From Absidia repens (taxonomy: Eukaryota > Mucoromycota > Mucoromycetes > Mucorales > Cunninghamellaceae), in the NCBI GenBank assembly GCA_002105175.1, contig MCGE01000012.1, positions 930,001 through 994,000 of the forward strand: a stretch of 64,000 nt of DNA. Direction: 5' to 3'. The number at the start of each line of letters is the position of its first letter. The first letter of the stretch is position 1. This document shows, one piece after another, positions 57,252 through 64,000 of the stretch. The notes under the pieces are model-generated. The model worked only from the letters and a program-made list of their open reading frames with translations. It had not been told where the DNA came from and did no database searches. A program made the translations under genes and the position numbers.

Positions 57252-59456
57252 TCATTCCACCCATTCCCAAATTTCTGAAGACGTCTTGATAAACATACTA
57301 TCACCATCATAAAGAGGATCGTTCGGGCGATAAAAGCATTCTTGTTGTATCCATGTCCCATCATCGTCATCTTCTATGTCATTTTGTTGTCGATGACAAA
57401 CAATATCAGCAACAGATGTCCAAGCAAACGTCACCCAATCCATACGCAGTAAACCGAGTCGCGGTAATTCCAAAAGCCAGCGTCGAAGGAAAAACGGGTA
57501 TATTTTGCCAAGTTGTTTTGCGTCGTGGATGGTCATGGATTGCAGGTTTGTAGTGGCCAAGATCGAGTCAACAGCATGTTCATTGATCGGCACAGAGTAG
57601 AGAAGTAACGTATGTAGCTGGGTCAGATGTTCCAATCCCTCTAAATAATTCACAACTGATGGTAGTGTTGAGGAACAAGTAGTAGTCGTAGTAGTGCTGT
57701 TGGTGTTGGTGTTGGTGTTGCGTAGTCGAAGTTCAAATGTACGTAATGGACATGTGGTATGTTGAAAAAAGTGAGATAAGGTGCGTCCGTCAATGATAGG
57801 GAAACATAACCGCAGGACGGTCAGATAGTTGAAACAAGTGGTAAGTCGATCCATGGATACATCGGTCAGATAGAGATCACGTTCCGAACGAGTAAAGGTG
57901 ACATAGTTGGAAGAGGAGGAGGAGGAGGATGTCGCTGGGATTGATGATGATGATGATGATGTCTGTGCTGTTGTTGAAGAGGAGGAGGAAGTTATATGTC
58001 CACCAAGTCTTTTCGTAATGCTTGCTGGCTGAGGAGGCAATAAACGTGCTGCTGCTTTGACTTGTGTATGCCGTGGTCCTGGCAACCGTTGATGTGGTCG
58101 TATTTGTTGCTGATGTTTCATTGACGAGGAAGATCGCGGCACACCAAAAGACTCAGGACGGTGGTAATCATGATCATGGAAGGGGCGTGCTGTACTTGGC
58201 TGTGCTGCTGTTGTTGTCCTGAATGTCGAAGAAGGCGTTCCTATTGCAGATGATGGAGGACCAAATGCAGAGGTGATCCTACTGTTGTTGTTACTGATGT
58301 TGCTAATGGCGGGATACGTTTTCGGGTGAGATGCAGAAGTAAATTTGGGGTATAATTCCAGTTTGGGTGAAAGGTCCAATGATTGAAGTAGAGGATGATG
58401 GGTGGCCAATGTACAAACCAGTTCATCCACGTTTCCCGATGGTAGTCTTGTCAGGCGAAAATCAGTCAACTTGGTCAAGCTTTTCACAGTGCGTGCCAAA
58501 CCCGGTAAGGAGAGAGGATCCAAGCATGAGAGATGTAGGCATTCCAATGAGTCGCCACCGTGAAGCTGTAGACATAAAAGAGTAAGGTTCGATAACGCCA
58601 AATTGAGCATTTTGAGTGACAAAAGGGAACCCGCCATGGTCCGGACCAAATATTGCAAATCAGGCGACATGACTTCACACGAGGATATATCAAGATGGCG
58701 AAGCTGTGGGAGGCGTTTATGCATGGATCGACATACCGCCATACTAAGTCGTTGGTGTTGTAGTGAGAGATCTGTCAAAAAGGGTGTCGAGACAAGAAGA
58801 CGTTGCAATGTGGTATCAGTGATGGTCAGACTAGTAAGTGGTTGTTTGGACAAATCCATGGTTGAAGAAGAGAGTCCATGCCGCGGTCTGCATTGGTAAA
58901 GATCATCACGTAGCATATCAATCATTTTCGACCGGGTCCGGCGATAGTGGCGTGGGTGGCGTGCCAAAGGTTCAGGGACACTTGTTGCTGTATACCGATC
59001 GATATCCAATGTTTTCAAATAAGGAAGAGTGTTCACCAGCATCAATATTGCCTCGGAAGTCAAGAGGTGGCAACCGCTAATGTTAATGCTATCCAATTGA
59101 GCTGCCTTGGACCGATTGCTGGCCACTGTTGTTTCCAAAGCACTTGGATGAGGAGGGGTGGGTGTCGTCAAGAGTGTCGCAGGTTGCTGCAAAAGTGGTT
59201 GTTTTGGGACTACAATTTCCAACGAGCGAGACCTTAATATACTGAGAAGTGCAGCATTGTTGATTTTTTCAGTATAGAGTGACAAATCCAAAGGTGACCA
59301 ACAAATAGGAGTGTGTGCCAAGATGGAGTGGATACACCGATTTGTTCGTAGAAGTTCAATTTTGTCCTTCGGATCGTGTAAGAAGCCAATGATTTGCAAT
59401 AGAACTTCTGTCGGTAGAAGATCCATTGAGTCGGTAGCTGGCGGTGATTTAAGCAA
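57252..59456 (-). CDS. F-box and leucine-rich-repeat protein
   Basis: A single exon gives 734 residues. The F-box lies at residues 11-55 (DLLPTEVLLQIIGFLHDPKD, then LRTNRCIHSILAHTPICW) and should bind Skp1 in an SCF ubiquitin ligase. Leucine-rich repeats follow: LDSINISGCHLLTSEAILML, LTDLSLQHQRLSMAVCRSM, LRHLDISSCEVMSPDLQYLV, LECLHLSCLDPLSLPGLART and LQSLDLSPKLELYPKF. A Ser/Thr/Pro/His-rich insert (about 380-510) interrupts the array before more repeats near the C-terminus (LTVLRLCFPIIDGRTLSHFF, then LHTLLLYSVPINEHAVDSIL). The LRR region is the likely substrate-binding part. TTTGAATCCCGCCAAAG lies about 120 bases upstream. No specific orthologue was recognised. Confidence 0.87.
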   Translation of the reverse strand: MLKSPPATDSMDLLPTEVLLQIIGFLHDPKDKIELLRTNRCIHSILAHTPICWSPLDLSLYTEKINNAALLSILRSRSLEIVVPKQPLLQQPATLLTTPTPPHPSALETTVASNRSKAAQLDSINISGCHLLTSEAILMLVNTLPYLKTLDIDRYTATSVPEPLARHPRHYRRTRSKMIDMLRDDLYQCRPRHGLSSSTMDLSKQPLTSLTITDTTLQRLLVSTPFLTDLSLQHQRLSMAVCRSMHKRLPQLRHLDISSCEVMSPDLQYLVRTMAGSLLSLKMLNLALSNLTLLCLQLHGGDSLECLHLSCLDPLSLPGLARTVKSLTKLTDFRLTRLPSGNVDELVCTLATHHPLLQSLDLSPKLELYPKFTSASHPKTYPAISNISNNNSRITSAFGPPSSAIGTPSSTFRTTTAAQPSTARPFHDHDYHRPESFGVPRSSSSMKHQQQIRPHQRLPGPRHTQVKAAARLLPPQPASITKRLGGHITSSSSSTTAQTSSSSSSIPATSSSSSSSNYVTFTRSERDLYLTDVSMDRLTTCFNYLTVLRLCFPIIDGRTLSHFFQHTTCPLRTFELRLRNTNTNTNSTTTTTTCSSTLPSVVNYLEGLEHLTQLHTLLLYSVPINEHAVDSILATTNLQSMTIHDAKQLGKIYPFFLRRWLLELPRLGLLRMDWVTFAWTSVADIVCHRQQNDIEDDDDGTWIQQECFYRPNDPLYDGDSMFIKTSSEIWEWVE

Positions 59457-60832
59457 GGACAGAGTTAACTACAACAGTGGTGAAGAGGGCAAGAAGAAGT
59501 GGAATGGGAATAAAAAGTGGAAAGTAAAAAACAGCAGGAGATAAGAACGGAAAAAGTTTATGTGGGATAATTTATTTGAATCCCGCCAAAGTCAAAGCAT
59601 TTTCAAATTTTGGAAATCCCATTGGTGCCATTGTTGTAGTCAGTGTATGTAGTTACTTGAAACACAAAATGTATATCTAAATAAATTATAGAAAAGGAAT
59701 AAAACTACTGTACTGGTTTTGTATTTATGCCTTGAATTTAAAAGTAGCGCATTAAGTACGCATGATTCTCTTTATTTTACGTGTGCTAAGCTTATGTAGA
59801 TATGCATAGAGCCATCAAAGGCAGAACTGTGAGGACGCATAAGACAGGAATACATGTGCTTTACTTTATAAAAAATTGCTTAAACATGCAAAATGATACT
59901 GAAGTTGAATAGCAGCAAAGTTACGTGGTTGGCGTTTTATATATATATCTATATAAAAGCACCTTAGACATTTGAAGGTGATTAGTTTTCGCTATGAGGG
60001 ACTCGGAGGAATTGCATTGTCAAGACGTTTACAGCGCCAAAAAATAAAAATATTTTGTGGGTGCATTAAATATCGTCCAGTGCTCTTCAATTATCATATT
60101 TTTATGCGTTCATAGCTACTTTTATATGCGTCCTTCACGGTGTTGTTTTTAACTTGCTCTCACCACCGCCATTTTTTAAACCCATTCAAGAAATTTCTTT
60201 AACACCCTTTTTGAAGTACAGTATAAATACAGTAAAAAGTGCGCTGAAAACGACGTTGGTAGATGCTGCCTCATACAAATCCTTTATTTCCAAACACGCA
60301 CATCAGCTCTTTTTCTACTCGCACTATGGGCATACCCATTCGACAAGACGAACTAGACGTATGGGAGACGACACAAAAGTAAAAAGTTAGGATGTTTTTT
60401 TTTTATTGATATATAGACATAAACTGTGAAAACTAAACAAAGATATGTCTTCTAATAGTGCTGACAAATATTTAAAGATCAAGGCGTTTAGGGTGAGTGT
60501 CGAGTGTGTGGATATTGAGGGTATCTTGGAATATAATAAACACAAGAAAAACTCGTTCAATCAAAGATAGTAACCTATCCTACTGTGAGTGAAAAACCAT
60601 TGTACAATGCAGTGAGAGGGGAAAACTAAACCATACAGATTGTTCCATCTCGACGCAAAGGAATCAAGAACAGAGAATAACCATGCCGTCGACGTGAAAC
60701 GGTGGCAGTAACTGTATTTTCATGAGAAGATAATCATCATGTTGATGATGACGCATGACTTTGCTAGTTGTGAATTTCCTGTTTTTGTAATGGACAAAAT
60801 ACAAACCAATTCCTACGAGAGTGTCCAATTCT
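59457..60832. other. Intergenic, no gene seen
   Basis: This contains the F-box promoter, with TTTGAATCCCGCC at about 59575-59587. From 59600 on the DNA is AT-rich. The ORF at 60154-60390 has no recognisable motif. Confidence 0.4.
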
Positions 60833-61900
60833 TTTCAAATTCCGCCCATGTGATTTTTATTTACTCCCATTTTCCCCCCTGCCTCTCCCTTCTCTTTCTT
60901 TTTTTTTTTCCTTCTTTTTTTCTTCATCATTCACCTGATTTTAAGTTATCTTGGACTTAGATTAGTATTATGACTAGTTCTGAAGGGGTTGCAGCTCAGG
61001 GATTACAAGATGCATGGGGAAACCCTTTCATTTTAGATTCAGGATTTTAGAACCACCATTTGCTGGCTTTTTGGAGTCGTCATTAGCTTAGTTAAGTGTT
61101 AGTTTGCATCTACATCTGAATAAAATCTATATCTTTATAAATGCTTCAATAAAAAAAAGTTTCGTTGGCCTTTTTCATATCATGTGTAATAGATCCCGTT
61201 TTTACTACTGCTATCGCTTTTGATGAGTGTTGACCATTGTTAGGCTTCAAAAAAAGATATACTTTAGTCTTTCTGGTTCTTGTAATGCGCAGTACCATAT
61301 TCCCCTCTTTGCAATAGTCGCCTTAGATCAGTGTTGACCTTCCTTCAAATTACATATACTCATTGCTCTTTCAGTAGATCGTTCGAGTCTTACTCAATGC
61401 TCTTTCAGTAGATCGTTCCCTTACTACAATGAGCCCCTCGTCTTTAGTTTATTATATATCGATATGCTTCAATAAAATACGTCTTTTTTTTTTATCTTTT
61501 ATACTATGACCCTTCAATTAATAAATAATGTCGCTATTGTAGCTGTTTTGTGAGTGCTCTACCAAACGTCTGCTCTTTAATTCACCCACTACGACTACGT
61601 CCCCTCAATAATTGGCAGTTTTGGATCACTGTATATCAAAAATAGCCATAAGCATGCTCGACTAGTCATATGGACGAATCTATGTCTTTTTGTGCTTGTA
61701 GCCGTCATTATAGAGCACTTCTCACTGCTTTATAGTTTATCTATGGCAACCTTCCCCACCCCAGAAACTATTGGCTGGTTGACAGAATTAGGCCACCCTA
61801 ATATAAAAGTTAGCCCCATCCCCCCTCTCCTTATCATCTATATTAACTAACCTAGACCTTGTTGTCTAAATAAATTATGCCGGACTGAACATATTGTAGA
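60833..61900 (+). repeat. Dispersed repeat, copy G (longest)
   Basis: It starts with TTTTCAAATTCCGCCCATGTG (CACGTG altered to CATGTG), then the pyrimidine tract and the conserved block (60957-61045; CAGCTCAGGGATTACAAGAT perfect). AATAAA or near versions lie at about 61119, 61249 and 61471. A short tandem duplication (CAATGCTCTTTCAGTAGATCG-type unit, period about 36) lies at 61363-61425. The distal module (TTGGCAGTTTTGGATCACTG; TGTAGCCGTCATTATAGAGC near 61697) is followed by a second partial copy of the same module (CAGAAACTATTGGCTGGTTG at about 61770) ending near 61900. Confidence 0.87.
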
Positions 61901-62888
61901 TGTCCAGCTCGTTATTGTTTTATTTTTGCGTGCGGTAAAAAAAAAATAAAGTCTAACCTGGTGCCAGTTGAACCCCAAGGGACAGGCTATTATGATGTAA
62001 ATTAGCGAGTGATGTTTAATTTCATCAAAACTGCAATTTAAGAACTTTTCCCTGATACTCAGTGAATCAATTTGTTGAAAGTGCGAGAACGCTTAGGAAT
62101 TCAATATACAAAATTGTAACATTGACGGTTTATTTCACGTTTCTGCTGAACTACATCATACTGTATACCCTATTTCAACTGCGTTTCGCGTTTGAAATCA
62201 AACGAATATGACTATTCATGCAGCTCAAGCTTTTTCAAAAGAAGACTCCACGTCAGTGGCGAAATAATAATTTCTGCTATAGTGCCCAAAAATTATCCTT
62301 TATGAAATCCTTAACTCCCCCAAATCTCATTCAGCCGAATACAATATGAAGCGAGAATTGACGCCCCAAAAAATCCCAAAATAAGAAGAGCCTATCGCAA
62401 CAAAATGATTCGATATTCTTTGGTGCCTCATTTTGCGATTTACGTTAACATGTCTCCTCACAGCCTGGAGGATTAGTTAATTTAATTAATACATTCATTG
62501 GTCTTGAATCATTTCGCAGTCATTCAAGTGATTCCCACTTTTTGGGATTGGCGAATAAAATCAAAGAATTAGGGGATTGAGCATGAAGGGCCCAGGTGGG
62601 GTTCGGGGTTCAAATATGAACGGCGTCCTCACACAAAAAAAAGTTTTGTTATTTTGTTCCTCTTTCATCAACATTTTCAAGTCAAAGGTAAGTAGATGTG
62701 GAGGTAGACTGTTTTTCTTATTATTATCTTGAAAGAAAAATCAACATTAGAGAGACTAAGCAAAAAGATGAACTCACACAGATACTTTTCTTTTGAGAAT
62801 AGATTTGGCACATCTTAAAGCAAGCAACAAAACACATCTAGTTTTGGTCATCGCATATACACACATACATACACACGCACAAACGCAA
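61901..62888. other. Intergenic upstream of casein kinase II beta
   Basis: No gene recognised. It ends in a probable 5' UTR exon (about 62790-62888) with CATACA repeats and no ATG. Confidence 0.4.
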
Positions 62889-62975
62889 GTAAGTAGCATT
62901 TTTTTTTTTATCTTTTATTATTTTGACTTGAGTTGATTTAGCTGATAGAATTATTTTTGTTTTGTATTGATATAG
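62889..62975 (+). other. Probable 5' UTR intron of CKB gene
   Basis: A good donor (CAA|GTAAGTAG) and acceptor (TTGATATAG) bound 87 T-rich bases just before the start codon. No ATG lies in the presumed upstream exon, so the intron is placed in the untranslated leader. Confidence 0.55.
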
Positions 62976-62983
62976 TGGACGAT

Positions 62984-63793
62984 ATGAGCAGCGAGTCTGA
63001 CAGCGACTATGCAAAATATTGGATAGACTGGTTTCTGAACACTAAAGGCAACGAATACTTTTGCGAAGTGGATGAAGAATATATTTTGGATCGATTTAAT
63101 CTTACTGGACTCAATGCTGAAGTGCAGCACTATTATTTGGAAGCATTGGATATGATCACTGATAATTTAGGTAAGGGTTTTGATGATTGATCGGATCAAG
63201 AATACGTGCTAATTTACTTACCCAATATGTATAGATGAAGATAGTCTGGATGATAAGGTACGGGAACAAGTGGAAAAGGCGGCACGTCATTTATATGGCT
63301 TGATCCATGCAAGATTTGTTATCACAACACGCGGTTTGGCTAAAATGGTAACTTAAAAGAAGTACACACTTATGCAGAAAAGCTACATACATACTTATCC
63401 ATTTTGATATCATTTGCTTACTAGTTGGACAAGTACAAGAAAGCGGAATTTGGACGGTGCCCAAGAGTCCTTTGTAACTTACAACCGTTGTTACCTGTTG
63501 GCTTATCTGATATACCTATGACCAAAACTGTCAAATTATACTGCCCTCGCTGTGAAGATATTTACAATCCCAAATCATCAAGACACGCTTCAATCGACGG
63601 TGCTTATTTTGGAACTTCGGTCCCTCACATGCTATTCCAAGTTCATCCATCTTATTTACCAACCAAAAACTATGAACGCTACATCCCTCGTATCTTTGGC
63701 TTCAAGGTCCACGAAATTGCGGAACAGCACAGGTGGCAAGATCAAGCTCGTGCAGAATTTGAATCAAAGCTACACGAAGATCAGCAAAACTAA
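62984..63793 (+). CDS. CKB1: Casein kinase II regulatory (beta) subunit
   Basis: Three exons (62984-63170, 63235-63347, 63425-63793) give 222 residues with phases closing. CK2 beta forms the dimer core of the CK2 tetramer and sets substrate choice and stability. Family blocks are complete: [20 protein letters not shown], then [28 protein letters not shown], the zinc ribbon Cys pairs CPRVLC and CPRC (with [18 protein letters not shown]), and [14 protein letters not shown]. The acidic N-terminus SSESDSDY is the usual autophosphorylation site type. Symbol is by analogy; CKB1 versus CKB2 cannot be told here. AATAAA lies at 63922-63927. Confidence 0.95.
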
Positions 63794-64000
63794 ATGGATT
63801 TCTTAGTTAATTAGTTAGTCAGTTGGTTAGCATCAATTAGTATAATAGTGGTTCATTGTTTATTGGCAGTATTCATATCATATATTGGGGGTAGTTTATT
63901 TTTTTGCTATATTCATCGTGAAATAAACTCATTTTTTACACTCCGAGCATGGCTCCAATTTTAATCCTCTTTATCTTTCTCTCTTTTTTGATATTATCAT
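63794..64000 (+). terminator. CKB 3' UTR with poly(A) signal
   Basis: GAAATAAAC at 63921-63929 is a canonical AATAAA signal about 130 bases after the stop codon. T-rich sequence follows to the window end. Confidence 0.6.

Noticed and set aside
14234..61900. Repeat family as solo LTRs of a retrotransposon
   Set aside because: Promoter-like box plus poly(A) signals would fit an LTR, but I found no consistent TG..CA ends, no target-site duplication, and no gag-pol remnants nearby. Left open pending genome-wide alignment.

Overview
The window is nuclear DNA of a filamentous fungus. Genes carry many short introns (about 55-95 bases, GTAAG-type donors, TATAG-type acceptors). Intergenic DNA is AT-rich with long poly-T and poly-A runs. 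Coding regions are full of poly-Gln, poly-His, poly-Asp and Ser/Thr-rich low complexity. The gene set combines TSC1, an alpha-ketoglutarate xanthine dioxygenase, complex I 20.9 kDa, NST1 and GATA, which together with this style suggests an early-diverging filamentous fungus, most likely Mucoromycota (Mucorales-like). That placement is inference.

Layout. 0-2 kb: a tRNA-Thr(AGT), a direct repeat and a worn copy of a dispersed repeat. 2-10 kb, minus strand: an 801-residue protein with a histone-fold-like N-terminus, a PF08550 (AreA GATA-like) protein, and a protein with two START domains and a C-terminal membrane anchor. 11-13 kb: a MYND-finger protein and a decayed coding-like stretch. 16-20 kb, plus: complex I 20.9 kDa subunit and nicotinamidase. 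20-26 kb, minus: hamartin (TSC1) and xanthine dioxygenase. 29-34 kb, minus: secreted Cu/Zn superoxide dismutase, an SLC35F6-like transporter with a frameshift, and TAF9. 34-55 kb, plus: an unrecognised acidic/His-rich protein (divergent from TAF9), a BCA2-type RING ligase, a GATA factor, ERCC8/CSA, a small lipid-anchored protein, SmD2, an SLC35C2-like transporter and NST1. 57-64 kb: an F-box/LRR protein (minus) and casein kinase II beta (plus).

The genes are mostly unrelated housekeeping or regulatory loci, with no biosynthetic cluster. Several touch nutrient and growth control (TSC1, PF08550 protein, GATA factor, xanthine dioxygenase, nicotinamidase) but nothing shows co-regulation.

The most unusual content lies between genes. 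A dispersed repeat of about 0.6-1.1 kb occurs seven times (A-G) and makes up roughly a tenth of the window. Six copies share a promoter-like box (CCCGCC-type motif followed by CACGTG), a pyrimidine tract, a highly conserved block of about 85 bases that can fold as a hairpin, and then two to four AATAAA signals at fixed spacing. No long ORF, target-site duplication or terminal repeat was recognised. It looks like an undescribed non-coding element or non-autonomous mobile family. All exon structures were derived by eye from splice signals and reading phase; phases close exactly in every multi-exon model except the transporter at 30.8-32.4 kb, and the C-terminus at 5.2-5.4 kb is unresolved.
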